Of a stretch of DNA of 64,000 nt, positions 45,173 through 54,978 are shown in pieces. How positions within the stretch are numbered: position 1 is the stretch's first letter; each line of letters begins with the position of its first letter. The position numbers and the translations under genes were made by a program. This DNA is from Promethearchaeota archaeon. Its GTDB lineage: Archaea; Asgardarchaeota; Lokiarchaeia; Sigynarchaeales; SOKP01. Location: the NCBI GenBank assembly GCA_019894875.1, contig JAGXNR010000004.1:1-64000 (forward strand), given 5' to 3'. The notes below the pieces were generated by a model, which was not told where the DNA came from, searched no databases, and saw only the letters and a program-made list of their open reading frames with translations.

Positions 45173-47227
45173 ATGATTAAAATCGCTAAAGAGTTCTCTA
45201 ATTTCGATGTATTCGCAATCGTAAAAGAATTAGACACACTCCTAATTAATGGTTCAATTTCTAATATCTACGAAGTTCAAGATTTACTTATCCTAAAAAT
45301 TAATACCAATTTTGGGAAAAAAAATTTAATTATTAAAAAAGATTCTCGGATAAATTTAACTGAATATGATTATCCGATACCAGATTTCCCTAACCAGTAT
45401 ATCAGAACTTTAAGAAAGTTACTCAAAAATAGAAGAATAATTAATGTCACTCAATATAAATTTGATAGAATAATAATAATAGAGTTAACTAATAGAGAGG
45501 AAGGATCATGGAAATTCGTGATTGAGTTGTTTAATAAAGGGAATTTTCTACTTTTAGATGAAAATAACACGATTATTGTCGCAAAAAAATATCGGAAATT
45601 TAGAGACAGAAGTATACTTCCTAAGAAAGAGTACGTTTTTCCCAAATCCAATGAAAAAGATTTCTTTACTTTAGATAAAGAAGATTTTAAAGCCTTTTTT
45701 GAAAATTCTGAAAACGAAATTGTAAGAGAAATATCAAGAAAATTAAAACTTTCTGGATTACATAGCGAGGAATTATGTTTTAGAGCGAATATAAATAAAA
45801 AAGAACTCGGGAAAAATCTGAATGATGATGATTTCACCAAGTTATATCAATCATTTAAAAGAATTAGAAATGAAATATTATTTGGATTAATTAAGGCTTA
45901 TATAGTTTTTAATGAACAAGAATGTGAAATCGCTGTTTTACCATTTGAAATGGAGATATTAAAAGATTATAAAAAAAAAGAATTTCCTTCTTTTAATGAA
46001 GCTGTTGATGATTTTTATTCTAAAATCGATTATGAATCAATAAAAAATCCAAAAGACAAAAAAATTGAAGAGATGATTAAAAACCAGCAAAAAATATTAA
46101 TTAATCAACAGGAATATCTTGAGGAACTTAAATTAAAAAAGAAAAAGTATTATGAACTAGGAGATTTTCTATATAATAATTTCAATAAATTTGAGAAGTT
46201 AATTTCAGTGATATTAGATGCGAGAACAAAAGAATACACTTGGGAAGAAATTAATAACAAGTTAGCAAAAGCAAAGAATGAAAAGTTGGATGGCGCAGAA
46301 TTTTTTAATAAGATCAACCCCTCTACTAACCAACTCTTAATTAACATAAAGAATAATGATGTATATTTAGATTTAAGAAAATCTATTGGAGAAAACACAA
46401 ATCAAATTTATACTAAAGGGAAAAAGGCTGAAAAGAAAATAATAGGAACAGTTTCAGCGATAAAGAAAACCGAAGACAAAATTAACAATCTGAAACTTGA
46501 AAAGGATTCTATAGAAATGGGGGTTGACTTCCTTGTTAAAAAACCAAGTAAAAAATGGTATGAAAAATTCAGATGGTTTAACTCATCAGATGGGTTTTTA
46601 ATTATAGGCGGGAGAGATGCTGCTACTAATGAAATTATTTTCAAGAAATATTTGGATCCCTATGATTTAGTTTTCCATACTAACTTCCCGGGTTCACCCT
46701 TAGTAATTATTAAGAATCCCGAAAATAAGGAAATTCCCCCCACAACTGTTGAAGAAACTGCAGTATTTGTCGCGAGTTTCTCACGAGCTTGGAAGGAAAA
46801 TTGGGGTGTGGTTGATACGTTCTATATACAACCCAACCAAATTACGAGATCTCCCCCATCGGGAGAATATCTACAGAAAGGTTCATTTATAATTTCTGGG
46901 AAAAAGACTTTTATAAAGAATGTAAAAACTGAACTGACGATTGGTCTAAATCTTATTGAATTAAAAATGGGTGGAAATAACCAAAATCAGGGCTATTTTC
47001 CCATGATTATTTGTGGTCCAGAAACGGCAATTAAGAAACAAGCAAAGAAGAATATAACAATAATACCAACCAAATCAAAAAATTTCACAAAAGGAAAACT
47101 AGCTAAAGAATTAAAATCTAATTTTCTTAGAGATATAGATAAAGAATTGAAGAAATGGGTAGAATTACTCTCTATTGATGAAATTCTTTTATTTCTCCCA
47201 AATGGATTCTCAATGATTAAGCAATAA
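45173..47227 (+). CDS. rqcH: RqcH/NEMF homolog (NFACT protein)
   Basis: The 684-residue protein has the NFACT layout. NFACT-N (about 5-180) carries the catalytic D98-R99 (KFDRIII) pair. A long coiled coil follows at about 300-345 and 425-450. NFACT-R (DUF814) begins near 463 with WYEKFRWFNSSDGFLIIGGRDAATNE-type sequence, then FHTNFPGSP and the ARP-like segment NWGVVDTFYIQPNQI. RqcH recruits tRNA to obstructed large subunits and adds C-terminal tails to stalled nascent chains. The second DxR and length are normal. Confidence 0.93.
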   Translation: MIKIAKEFSNFDVFAIVKELDTLLINGSISNIYEVQDLLILKINTNFGKKNLIIKKDSRINLTEYDYPIPDFPNQYIRTLRKLLKNRRIINVTQYKFDRIIIIELTNREEGSWKFVIELFNKGNFLLLDENNTIIVAKKYRKFRDRSILPKKEYVFPKSNEKDFFTLDKEDFKAFFENSENEIVREISRKLKLSGLHSEELCFRANINKKELGKNLNDDDFTKLYQSFKRIRNEILFGLIKAYIVFNEQECEIAVLPFEMEILKDYKKKEFPSFNEAVDDFYSKIDYESIKNPKDKKIEEMIKNQQKILINQQEYLEELKLKKKKYYELGDFLYNNFNKFEKLISVILDARTKEYTWEEINNKLAKAKNEKLDGAEFFNKINPSTNQLLINIKNNDVYLDLRKSIGENTNQIYTKGKKAEKKIIGTVSAIKKTEDKINNLKLEKDSIEMGVDFLVKKPSKKWYEKFRWFNSSDGFLIIGGRDAATNEIIFKKYLDPYDLVFHTNFPGSPLVIIKNPENKEIPPTTVEETAVFVASFSRAWKENWGVVDTFYIQPNQITRSPPSGEYLQKGSFIISGKKTFIKNVKTELTIGLNLIELKMGGNNQNQGYFPMIICGPETAIKKQAKKNITIIPTKSKNFTKGKLAKELKSNFLRDIDKELKKWVELLSIDEILLFLPNGFSMIKQ

Positions 47228-47229
47228 TA

Positions 47230-47967
47230 TTAAGCAAGTTTCATTTTAATTTTTCTAATATTTTTATAATCATCAAATAATATACCATCAATTCCTTTAC
47301 TAATTAAGTGCTTTATTTCGCTAATGGGATTTTCATAACCAAGGAAATCCCAAGACAGAGCCGTTATATTGTTTTTATGGCATTTTTCAATGAATTTTTG
47401 TGATATTAAATTTGACTTTAAACTTACCATATCAAATTTAATTTTTTTTTTAATATTCATTCTCATATCCAAAAATTCTGGTAGGGATAAACCTAAACCT
47501 TTTGATATATTAAAACAGATTCTAATGAATGGAATTTTACTCTTAATCTCTAATAAACCATGTAAGTGCCTTCCACTAATAATTATATCTGAGACTAATT
47601 TTTTTGCTTTAATAATTTCTACAACAGAATCAATTAAATCTTCTTCTTTTAATTCAATCATAAAATTAATTTTTCCGTTGAATTCGTCTAAGACTTCTGT
47701 TAGTAAAGGGATAGTATTTTGATGAATTACGGTTTTGAAAGCTATAATTTCATTATAAGTAAAATCTTTTAAAAGGCCTGATCCATTAGTAGTTCTATTT
47801 AGATTAGAATCATGCAATACTACCAGTTTCTTATCTTTAGTTTTTCGTACGTCAAACTCAATGTATGTTGCTCCATACTCCATAGCTTTTTTAAAAGCCA
47901 AAATTGTATTTTCATCAAATTTTCTCCTTGTTCCTCGATGCCCGATGAAAAGAAAGCTCTCAGTCAT
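47230..47967 (-). CDS. Glycerophosphodiester phosphodiesterase
   Basis: The 245-residue protein is a GDPD-family TIM barrel. It has HRG at 10-12 with following EN, the EFDVRKTKD metal segment near 37-45, LHDSNLNRTTNG near 51-62 and the MIELKEED near 98. It hydrolyses glycerophosphodiesters to glycerol phosphate and alcohol, and is cytosolic as no signal peptide is seen. It ends 2 bp from the convergent rqcH gene and begins 12 bp downstream of a membrane protein gene, likely the same operon. Confidence 0.92.
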   Translation of the reverse strand: MTESFLFIGHRGTRRKFDENTILAFKKAMEYGATYIEFDVRKTKDKKLVVLHDSNLNRTTNGSGLLKDFTYNEIIAFKTVIHQNTIPLLTEVLDEFNGKINFMIELKEEDLIDSVVEIIKAKKLVSDIIISGRHLHGLLEIKSKIPFIRICFNISKGLGLSLPEFLDMRMNIKKKIKFDMVSLKSNLISQKFIEKCHKNNITALSWDFLGYENPISEIKHLISKGIDGILFDDYKNIRKIKMKLA

Positions 47968-47979
47968 TTTACTACTTTT

Positions 47980-48396
47980 TTATTTTTCTTGGACAAAATA
48001 CAAATAAATTAGAATTAATAAGAGTCCTAAAAATGTAGAAATAAAAACGATATAACTCAACAAAGTCTGTCCTAAAGAAAGAATAAAAAGTAAAAGGAAT
48101 TCTTTCCAATCTACTGGTTTTCCTGTCATTTCCTTATAATTTCCGATACTTATCATCATAAATAGGAAAAAAAGGAGGATTGAAAAAACTTTTATTACAA
48201 TATCTATAATATCAAAAACTAGATTTATTCCTATAAAAATAGAAATTATTCCAGTATTAAACAAAAATGAAACTATAGCAAAGATTAAACTAAGAGCAGT
48301 AGAAATCACAACTGTTCTATAAGCAAATTTGTCATCAGATCTTCTTCTTGTATTCGATTTTTGGTCTTTAGTTTGGACCTTAGGGATTTTTGACAT
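47980..48396 (-). CDS. Unknown membrane protein
   Basis: The 138-residue protein has a polar N-terminus (1-25, Lys/Arg/Ser-rich) and about four hydrophobic helices (27-48, 50-70, 72-92, 100-135). No family is recognised. It is between the CBM9-like surface protein gene (1 bp upstream) and the GDPD gene (12 bp downstream) in one operon. Confidence 0.55.
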   Translation of the reverse strand: MSKIPKVQTKDQKSNTRRRSDDKFAYRTVVISTALSLIFAIVSFLFNTGIISIFIGINLVFDIIDIVIKVFSILLFFLFMMISIGNYKEMTGKPVDWKEFLLLFILSLGQTLLSYIVFISTFLGLLLILIYLYFVQEK

Positions 48397-48397
48397 A

Positions 48398-49198
48398 TTA
48401 CGTTCTTAATCTTTCCATTTTTTCTTTTAATTTGAAAATTTTGTAGATATAATATCCAGATAGAATTCCAATAATACTAAAAACGACCGTTGATAAAACC
48501 TGAAGGATTACATCAATAAGTAATTGTTCTTCTTCTGAAGGCTCTAAAACATTGATAAGAATTATCTCACTTTTTATAATCCCATCTGGATATGAGGATG
48601 TTTTTCCGTAAGTAATATTGAATGCGTAACTGTTTCCATATTCTAATACCGCATCTTCTTCATATCCCTCTCCAATTGGTTGTTCAATCGGAATAGAAAA
48701 CTCGTAAACTGAAAGTTTTCCATCTAGTTTCCCAGCCCCTTCACCATGATAATTTGTATCATTTAAAAACGAACTATCATTAATAAAATAATCAAGGTAA
48801 ACGAACTGATCAGTTTCAATATCAGAGAATTGAACAATTTTTGCATCAATAAAATCTTCTTGATTTTCTGAAGAACTATTAGAAATTAAAAGACCAATAA
48901 ATTCTGTAGAATTATGAGCACCTATAGCTAAATCAACTTGAACAGAGATAAAAAGCTCTGAATTATCTTGCATAACCCATAAATCGATTGGTAAATCTGT
49001 TAGATTTATATGAGTTTTAAATGCTTTTTTCCATTCATCTGTAGAATCATCAATTTCTCCATCAACAATCGGAGCATCTCCAAATTCAGCATCAATTTCC
49101 TCAATAGCACCATAACCATTGATCATGAATAAAGATGATACTAGTAAAAGATTAATTAATATAATCCCGCTTATTAAAGAGTAACCTATTTTTTTCAA
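48398..49198 (-). CDS. Membrane-anchored CBM9/DOMON-like surface protein
   Basis: The 266-residue protein has an N-terminal signal peptide (hydrophobic 8-27), then a domain with DGEIDDSTDEWKKAF (about 49-63), the pattern of CBM9-like/DOMON carbohydrate-binding beta sandwiches, with LFISVQVDLAIG near 90. A C-terminal transmembrane helix (about 235-256) and basic tail follow. It would display a ligand-binding domain outside the cell. It is the first gene of a three-gene operon with a membrane protein and GDPD. Confidence 0.65.
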   Translation of the reverse strand: MKKIGYSLISGIILINLLLVSSLFMINGYGAIEEIDAEFGDAPIVDGEIDDSTDEWKKAFKTHINLTDLPIDLWVMQDNSELFISVQVDLAIGAHNSTEFIGLLISNSSSENQEDFIDAKIVQFSDIETDQFVYLDYFINDSSFLNDTNYHGEGAGKLDGKLSVYEFSIPIEQPIGEGYEEDAVLEYGNSYAFNITYGKTSSYPDGIIKSEIILINVLEPSEEEQLLIDVILQVLSTVVFSIIGILSGYYIYKIFKLKEKMERLRT

Positions 49199-49354
49199 AG
49201 TAAAAATATGTTGCTTGTATAGTATTGTTGAATATTAAAATTGATAATTAAAATTTCATTTAATATTTTTCCTTCCTTCTTTCAATAAAAATTCATATTT
49301 AACTAGATTAAAATAAAAGAAGAAAAAATAAAAAGAATTTAATTCTCCTTTGAA

Positions 49355-49804
49355 TTATTTTAGATGTGTAGGTAAGAAAACAATGCAGTTAAACTTATTG
49401 AGATAAGTAATAATATAGTTGACCAAACGTTTAACTTCCCGTTTTGCTTCAGATAAATTCTTGTTATTATATTCGGCATAAGTTTTGGGTCCTATAGCAA
49501 TAAGAACACCGCTAAGATCTTTTTCTCTTTTAATAAAGAACCAAAATGGCATCTTTTTTTCATTATCTTTAATAATTAGAAGCATCCAAGGATTTAATGT
49601 CCAATCGGATTCATCAGGACCTAAAACTTTGTCTATTGCTTTATTCGTTATATATTTTTTAGTCATCTTTATTGATTTATTAAGGGCATTAAAAAAACTC
49701 CTTTTTAGTTTTAGATAACCCCCAAAATAAGTTTTCGCGTCAAAGAGCTCAAGTTCTTTACCTGTTCCATCTGCAAACTTTAAAAAAATCTTCCAAAGAC
49801 TCAT
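49355..49804 (-). CDS. Unknown soluble protein (149 aa)
   Basis: This 149-residue protein is not recognised. It has an alpha/beta pattern with strands WKIFLKFADG, WMLLIIKDNEKKMPFWFFIK and VLIAIGPKTY and a helix at the end (SEAKREVKRLVNYIITYLNKF). No catalytic motif was seen. It lies 18 bp downstream of another unknown gene on the same strand. Confidence 0.5.
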   Translation of the reverse strand: MSLWKIFLKFADGTGKELELFDAKTYFGGYLKLKRSFFNALNKSIKMTKKYITNKAIDKVLGPDESDWTLNPWMLLIIKDNEKKMPFWFFIKREKDLSGVLIAIGPKTYAEYNNKNLSEAKREVKRLVNYIITYLNKFNCIVFLPTHLK

Positions 49805-49822
49805 GATTAAGAATTTTTTTTT

Positions 49823-50248
49823 TTATATTAGTCCAATTTCTTCTATTTTTACTTTTTTAAATATATTTTTTATCTTCTCAAGTGAGGTTTTTAAATTTTC
49901 ACTTTTTTTTTCTGAAAATCTCAAATTTAAGTAACACTCATAAAGTAACTGGTTTTTTATTTTTAAAAATCCTGATGTATGAATAACTTGAAATTTCTGC
50001 AGTATTTTAGAGATCTCTTTTAAACTCTTTTTTGATAGCTTTAAACTACATAGACTAACTTTTATAATTTTATCTTTATTTATTGGATAAATTGCTAACT
50101 TAATCGAATTTTCAATGAATGATTGAACAATTAGGAGATATTTACACTCATTTAAACTTTTAAATGATGTGATCGGAATTTTTAAATTTGCATATGTAAA
50201 TTCATCTATTTGTTGAATATAAGCATTTGTTATGTTTGACTTTTCCAT
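49823..50248 (-). CDS. Unknown soluble protein (141 aa)
   Basis: The 141-residue protein is not recognised. It has alternating strands and helices (FTYANLKIPI, CKYLLIVQSFI, SIKLAIYPI, LKEISKILQKFQVIHTSG), compatible with two ACT- or ferredoxin-like folds, and ends in KIEEIGLI. It lies 47 bp downstream of the Pop5 gene on the same strand and could share its operon. Confidence 0.48.
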   Translation of the reverse strand: MEKSNITNAYIQQIDEFTYANLKIPITSFKSLNECKYLLIVQSFIENSIKLAIYPINKDKIIKVSLCSLKLSKKSLKEISKILQKFQVIHTSGFLKIKNQLLYECYLNLRFSEKKSENLKTSLEKIKNIFKKVKIEEIGLI

Positions 50249-50295
50249 TTTATATTAGACTGATATTTTTGATATGTTATTATTTTAATCGTTTT

Positions 50296-50622
50296 TTAAA
50301 AGAGGTTGTTTTCTTTTAAAGACCTAATTGTCCCAGAGGTCTTTACTGGGGATATAATTACTCTTTTTCCATCGATTTCCTGTATGAGCGTTAAAGCTGT
50401 AATAATAATTTCTTTTGTTTCATGAGCACATCTAATAATCCCATAATTTTCCTGTGGATTGAGTTCTACTAACCATAATCCAATTTTATTTGCTCCTTTC
50501 ATTCCAAAATATCGCCATATAGATTTCCATATAGATTTCAAAATGACATTTTGATCGAGAAATAAATCTCTCTCTTTAATTATTTTAAAATTAATATATC
50601 TTGATTTCTCATTTTTAACGAT
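50296..50622 (-). CDS. pop5: RNase P protein Pop5 with non-canonical or frameshifted start
   Basis: The C-terminal 81 residues from TTG 50541 carry typical Pop5 sequence (IIRCAHETKEIIITALTLI and VKTSGTIRS). Upstream in the same frame the family N-terminus is present (RYINFKIIKERD), but no ATG, GTG or TTG occurs there. The possible first codon is ATC at 50622, 7 nt after GAGGGG. Alternatively one missing A after ATG 50612 (MRKSRYINF) would restore a normal start. Pop5 with Rpp30 forms the catalytic-core protein pair of archaeal RNase P. The gene directly follows the Rpp30 gene. Confidence 0.8.
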   Translation of the reverse strand: MVKNEKSRYINFKIIKERDLFLDQNVILKSIWKSIWRYFGMKGANKIGLWLVELNPQENYGIIRCAHETKEIIITALTLIQEIDGKRVIISPVKTSGTIRSLKENNLF

Positions 50623-50635
50623 TTTATATCCCCTC

Positions 50636-51343
50636 TTATATTAATTTTACTCCCGGCTCAATTATTGCATCATTTTGATCTTTACTTTTTTTAATCAAGA
50701 TTTGGGGATTTATTATGTAAGCTCTTTTTGCCAAATTCATTGGGATTCCTAAGAGTGAATTACAAATGCTTAACAACGCTCTAGGATGTCTAAAATCATA
50801 CAAATCCGTAAAATTTCCACTTATTATCCAATTTGCCTTTAATTTTAATGCTAGTTGTGTGAATTTGAATAAATTTCTAAAATTTTTAGATTGTACTGCT
50901 TTATTTCTTACCATGATTGGTGCTAATGAAAATTCAATAAATGAATTATTTTGTTTTGTTAAGGAGATAACTCCTGGGGTGAGTGTTTTAATAATTTCTG
51001 GATCAGAAAAGGAAACTATGTCAACCCTTGAATCTTTTGCTGATTGTAATTGAACCTCCTTATTTGAAGATTCTATTGATAAAATATCTGTAAAATTACC
51101 ATACTTCTTAATCTTTGCCCTAAAATCTTCAATTCTATTTACTCTTAAATTAATTCTAAAGAAAACATTAACTTTTGATATATTTTGTACTCTTTTTCTA
51201 AAATCTGAGGGAACTATTTCTATCCCATTCTTAGGTTCAAAGATAATATTCCTTATGCCTAATTTCTCACAAATATCTATCCTTTTTTCAATTTCGTTAA
51301 AATCTTTGCTATCTACAGGAATTCTTGATTCAAAATATGTCAA
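50636..51343 (-). CDS. rnp3: RNase P protein component 3 (Rpp30)
   Basis: The 235-residue protein matches Rpp30: a TIM-like barrel with IDICEKLGIRNIIFEPKNG (about 23-41), VDIVSFSDPEIIKTL (near 107-121), and the C-terminal ANWIISGNFTDLYDFRHPRAL-type segment near 174. It binds Pop5 and helps fold the RNase P RNA core for tRNA 5' processing. It is first in the operon with Pop5, with about 14 bp between stop and the presumed Pop5 start. Confidence 0.9.
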   Translation of the reverse strand: MTYFESRIPVDSKDFNEIEKRIDICEKLGIRNIIFEPKNGIEIVPSDFRKRVQNISKVNVFFRINLRVNRIEDFRAKIKKYGNFTDILSIESSNKEVQLQSAKDSRVDIVSFSDPEIIKTLTPGVISLTKQNNSFIEFSLAPIMVRNKAVQSKNFRNLFKFTQLALKLKANWIISGNFTDLYDFRHPRALLSICNSLLGIPMNLAKRAYIINPQILIKKSKDQNDAIIEPGVKLI

Positions 51344-51589
51344 AAAATGTAATTACATCTCCAAGATGGCTTTATAATATTTAATTATTTAGTGTTTTTT
51401 AAAAATAAAAAAATTTCTTTATACTAAATATTCAAAATATTAATTCCTTAAAAATAAGGGCTTTCGTCATTTAAAAAAGAGATGTTAAAAGATGTAATTA
51501 AAATCGTCAGAGTTATACATTAATTATTTAAAAAAAGAAGGTTACAAATCTAAATAACTGTTAAATAGTTATAGGATGATATAAAATAT

Positions 51590-52033
51590 ATGGTAGAATT
51601 TAAATTACCCAAATTTGATCAAATTGGAATAGTAGTAAGGGATATTGAGAAATCTGCTAAATTAATAAGTTCTATCCTTGACTTTAAAGTAAAATTAAAC
51701 ATAGTAGAACAAACTACAAAGGTAATATACAAAGGAATGGAAGCTTCTTTTAAAATGAAAAAAATTATGCAAAAATTTGATGGAAAACAGTTTGAGATTG
51801 TTGAAGTCCTGGAATCTACAGGAAATCATTTATATTTGGAATATCTTAAAGAAGGAAAACAAGGATTACACCACTTAGGGGTATATACTAAGGATGTAAA
51901 ACCAATATTAGACTATTATGAAAATAACTTAGGAATTGAAGTTATTCAAAGAGGGGAAGCCGGAAAAGTGAATTTTTATTATTTAAATACTCTGGAAGTG
52001 TTAGGGTTTTACCTAGAATTAATTGTATTTTAA
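51590..52033 (+). CDS. VOC/glyoxalase-fold protein
   Basis: The 147-residue protein is a vicinal-oxygen-chelate fold: FDQIGIVVRDIEKSAKLI (8-25), GKQFEIVEVLES, LHHLGVYTKDVKPILDYYE near 102-120. It resembles methylmalonyl-CoA epimerases and extradiol dioxygenase-like proteins. The metal-binding His/Glu pattern (HHLGV, LELIVF) is partly visible, but the N-terminal ligand position is Q rather than H. It is 41 bp upstream of a ThDP-dependent enzyme gene, so a CoA-ester or 2-oxo-acid substrate is plausible. Confidence 0.75.
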   Translation: MVEFKLPKFDQIGIVVRDIEKSAKLISSILDFKVKLNIVEQTTKVIYKGMEASFKMKKIMQKFDGKQFEIVEVLESTGNHLYLEYLKEGKQGLHHLGVYTKDVKPILDYYENNLGIEVIQRGEAGKVNFYYLNTLEVLGFYLELIVF

Positions 52034-52074
52034 TAGATAATAAAGTTTATTTTAAATTTGCTATAAGGTTAAGT

Positions 52075-53811
52075 ATGTCTAATCAATTAATAAACGGTGG
52101 GGATTTAACTGTCAAATGCCTTTTAAAAGAAGGAGTTACAAAAATTTTTGGTATAGTCGGTGGGGAGTTATTAAGAATATATGATGCCATTGAGAGGTGG
52201 GGTCATGAAGAAGGTATTGAAACAGTTATGGTAAGGCATGAACAGGCTGGTGGTCACATGGCAGATGCTTGGGCTAGAGCAACAGGAGGAATCGGTGTTT
52301 GTTTAGGGACCGTTGGACCCGGTGTAACTCACCTTGTTCCCGCTGTGGCTACGGCTAATGCGGATTCTATCCCATTACTAGTGATTGGTGCTCAAATTGG
52401 TAGGATGTTTGAAGATACAGGAATCCTACAAGGAGGGATAGACCAGATTGCTCTAATGAAACCTATAACTAAAGCACAAATTCAAATAGAGGAACCGGAT
52501 GAAATACCACGAGCACTTCAAAAAGCAATAAAAATTGCATTATCTGGAAGAATGGGTCCAGTTTACGTTGACTTCAGGGAGACTGCTTTAGTGCGAGAAG
52601 CTTCTGAGGAAGGTATTAAAAATATTTTAAATCCGGAAGAATATAGACCTTTAAATAGACCTAATGGATCCCCAAAAGATATTAAACAGGCTGTAAAAAT
52701 TCTGGAAAATGCAAAAAACCCAATAATCGTAGCAGGTGGAGGAGTAATTGCTTCAGAGGCTTCAAATGAATTAAAAATCTTATCAGAGACATACTTAATC
52801 CCAACTGGGACGACCATTAACGGAATTGGATCAGTTGGTAGTGATTTAAAGACCTTTTTAGACTCTTATTTAATTAATAGCTCATATCGCACAGCCGCCA
52901 CTGAAGCGGATGTAGTCTTATCATTAGGGTGTAAATGGGACTATTCAATAGTTTATGGTGCACCACCTATTTGGAATCAAGATCAAAAAATAATTCAAGT
53001 TGATATTGATCCTAAAGAGATTGGTAAAAATAGGGCAATATCAGTGGGAATTATTGGTGATTGTAAGGCAGTAATTAACCAATTACTGCACGAAATGGAG
53101 AAAAATCTCCCAAAAAATAAATTAACTGAATGGGCGGAATGGAATGACTATCTACAAGATATCCGAAGAACCCAACTATCAGATAATCTTAAAATATTAA
53201 AGTCTAAAAAAATACCAATGAAACCCGAAAGACTTGTGCATGAACTTTTTGACTTCATTCCTGAAGATACACAAATAGTACTCGATGGTGGTGATATAGT
53301 CGTTTTTTCCTATAAATTTATAAACCACAAACCAAGACCTCCAAGATCGACATTTTTCCCAATTTCAATGGGTCATTTAGGTGTTGGAATACCTTATGCA
53401 ATTGGTGTAAAAATGGCTAAACCAGATAAGTTAGTTGTCTGTTTAACCGGAGATGGAAGTTTTATGTTTAATATCCAAGAATTAGAAACAGCAGTAAGAT
53501 TAAAACTGCCTATCATTATAGTTATTGCTAATAATTGCGCTTGGGGTATGATAAAGAGCTATCAGAAAAACAGCTTTAGGAAAAGATATTGTGATGTAGA
53601 TTTTCCTCCTATTAATTATTCAGAAATAGCAAAAGGTTTTGGATGTTATGCTGAAAAAATTGAAAAGCCAGAAGATATTAGACCTGCAATCCAAAGGGCC
53701 ATAGATTCTAAAAAACCAGCAGTTATTGATGTTGATATCGCATTTGAAACCCCCACACCGATGAGATTCTTAGCTCAATATAAAAAGAATAAGGGACTTT
53801 TTGGAGAATAA
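52075..53811 (+). CDS. ThDP-dependent enzyme, acetolactate synthase-like
   Basis: The 578-residue protein is a three-domain thiamine diphosphate enzyme: an N-terminal PYR domain with E56 in MVRHEQAGGHMADAWARATG-type sequence, a central domain, and a C-terminal PP domain with GDGSFMFNIQELETAVRLKLP-type sequence near 461 ending with NN for Mg/ThDP. The nearest families are acetolactate synthases and oxalyl-CoA decarboxylase/2-hydroxyacyl-CoA lyases. The partners here are a VOC protein and an SDR, not ilvN/ilvC, so branched-chain synthesis is less likely than a 2-hydroxyacyl or aldehyde ligase role. Confidence 0.85.
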   Translation: MSNQLINGGDLTVKCLLKEGVTKIFGIVGGELLRIYDAIERWGHEEGIETVMVRHEQAGGHMADAWARATGGIGVCLGTVGPGVTHLVPAVATANADSIPLLVIGAQIGRMFEDTGILQGGIDQIALMKPITKAQIQIEEPDEIPRALQKAIKIALSGRMGPVYVDFRETALVREASEEGIKNILNPEEYRPLNRPNGSPKDIKQAVKILENAKNPIIVAGGGVIASEASNELKILSETYLIPTGTTINGIGSVGSDLKTFLDSYLINSSYRTAATEADVVLSLGCKWDYSIVYGAPPIWNQDQKIIQVDIDPKEIGKNRAISVGIIGDCKAVINQLLHEMEKNLPKNKLTEWAEWNDYLQDIRRTQLSDNLKILKSKKIPMKPERLVHELFDFIPEDTQIVLDGGDIVVFSYKFINHKPRPPRSTFFPISMGHLGVGIPYAIGVKMAKPDKLVVCLTGDGSFMFNIQELETAVRLKLPIIIVIANNCAWGMIKSYQKNSFRKRYCDVDFPPINYSEIAKGFGCYAEKIEKPEDIRPAIQRAIDSKKPAVIDVDIAFETPTPMRFLAQYKKNKGLFGE

Positions 53812-53843
53812 TAATCATATCAAATTAATTGGTGTTTGAAAAA

Positions 53844-54638
53844 ATGAGTGAAAAATTTTTAGAAGGAAAAGTAGCCTTAGTTACAGGTGCAGGTAGTGGA
53901 TTTGGCCGCGAGATGGCAATAAATTTTGCAAAGAACGGGGCGGATTTAGTTTTAAACGATGTTCATTTAGATAGTATAAAAGAGACTCGTGATATAATTC
54001 TAAAATCACATAAAGTCGAAATAATATTAGCAGAAGCAGACATCTCTGACGAAGAACAGGTTGATACCATGAGTAAAAATGTTTTTCAGCAATTTGATAA
54101 TGTTTTTATACTAGTTAACAATGCCGGAATAAGAGGAGGTTCGTCATCTTTAAAAACTAAGATTAAAGACTATGATATGGTCATGAATGTAAATGTAAAA
54201 GGTGCATGGAACGTAACAAAAGCCTTCTATAAAAAAATGAGACGGCAGAAATTCAAACCATTAGCTGGGAAAATAATCAATATAACATCATGCGCAGGCA
54301 CAGAAAGCGGATTGAATCCATTTATTGGGATTTATAGTGTGAGTAAAGCTGCTCTTATAGCTTTTACAAAACTTTGGGCTCTTGAATTAGGATCATCTAA
54401 TATTACAGTTAACGCAATTTGCCCCGGTATTTTTCTCACCCCAATTTACAACAATGATCCAGATTTCATTAGAGAATGGATAAAAATGAGGAATGTGAAA
54501 ATTCCATTAGATCAAATTGGGGAAACTAGACAAGTTGCTGATGTGGCATTATTTTTAGCCTCACCAGCTTCAGATTATATTACGGGACAAAATATTATTA
54601 TTGATGGTGGAATGACACTTTCAATTAATAAGTTGTAA
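53844..54638 (+). CDS. Short-chain dehydrogenase/reductase
   Basis: From ATG 53844 (Shine-Dalgarno GGTG 9 nt upstream; an earlier TTG 53829 is less likely) the protein is 264 residues. It has the Rossmann motif TGAGSGFG, an NNAG near 96 and the catalytic S-Y-K (S from INITSCAG, YSVSK). It probably reduces or oxidises an alcohol with NAD(P). It follows the ThDP enzyme by 32 bp, so both act on the same pathway. The substrate is unknown. Confidence 0.9.
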   Translation: MSEKFLEGKVALVTGAGSGFGREMAINFAKNGADLVLNDVHLDSIKETRDIILKSHKVEIILAEADISDEEQVDTMSKNVFQQFDNVFILVNNAGIRGGSSSLKTKIKDYDMVMNVNVKGAWNVTKAFYKKMRRQKFKPLAGKIINITSCAGTESGLNPFIGIYSVSKAALIAFTKLWALELGSSNITVNAICPGIFLTPIYNNDPDFIREWIKMRNVKIPLDQIGETRQVADVALFLASPASDYITGQNIIIDGGMTLSINKL

Positions 54639-54978
54639 AGAAATTTTCCATAATTACACTCCATTTTTTTAATGATTTTTTCTTGTAACTTGTTTTTCTC
54701 TGTAAAATAGAATGGCTTTATATAATTTATGTAAGAAATTATTTTGCACTCTCAAAATCTTGAGTATAATTCAGAAATTAAAAAATATCGGTGTAAAATA
54801 CTATGCCACATAGTGGGGATGTAGTTCCGTAAAATTTTCTAAAGGAAAATAATTATTTTTATTCTTTTTTATTTATTGAATTTCTTAAATATCTATCAAG
54901 AATTAATAAGAATCCAAAATAACCATCAACATTCTAACCTTAAATATACTAGATAACCTTTTACTATAATTCGTTAAG
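54639..54978. other. Convergent intergenic region
   Basis: This 340-bp AT-rich gap lies between the convergent SDR and metallopeptidase genes. T-rich tracts at both ends could terminate the two transcripts. I see no gene or clear structured RNA. Confidence 0.5.

Noticed and set aside
44653..45237. Longer start for the basic membrane protein at 45237
   Set aside because: It would overlap the first 65 bases of rqcH; ATG 45102 gives a clean gene with a typical basic start.
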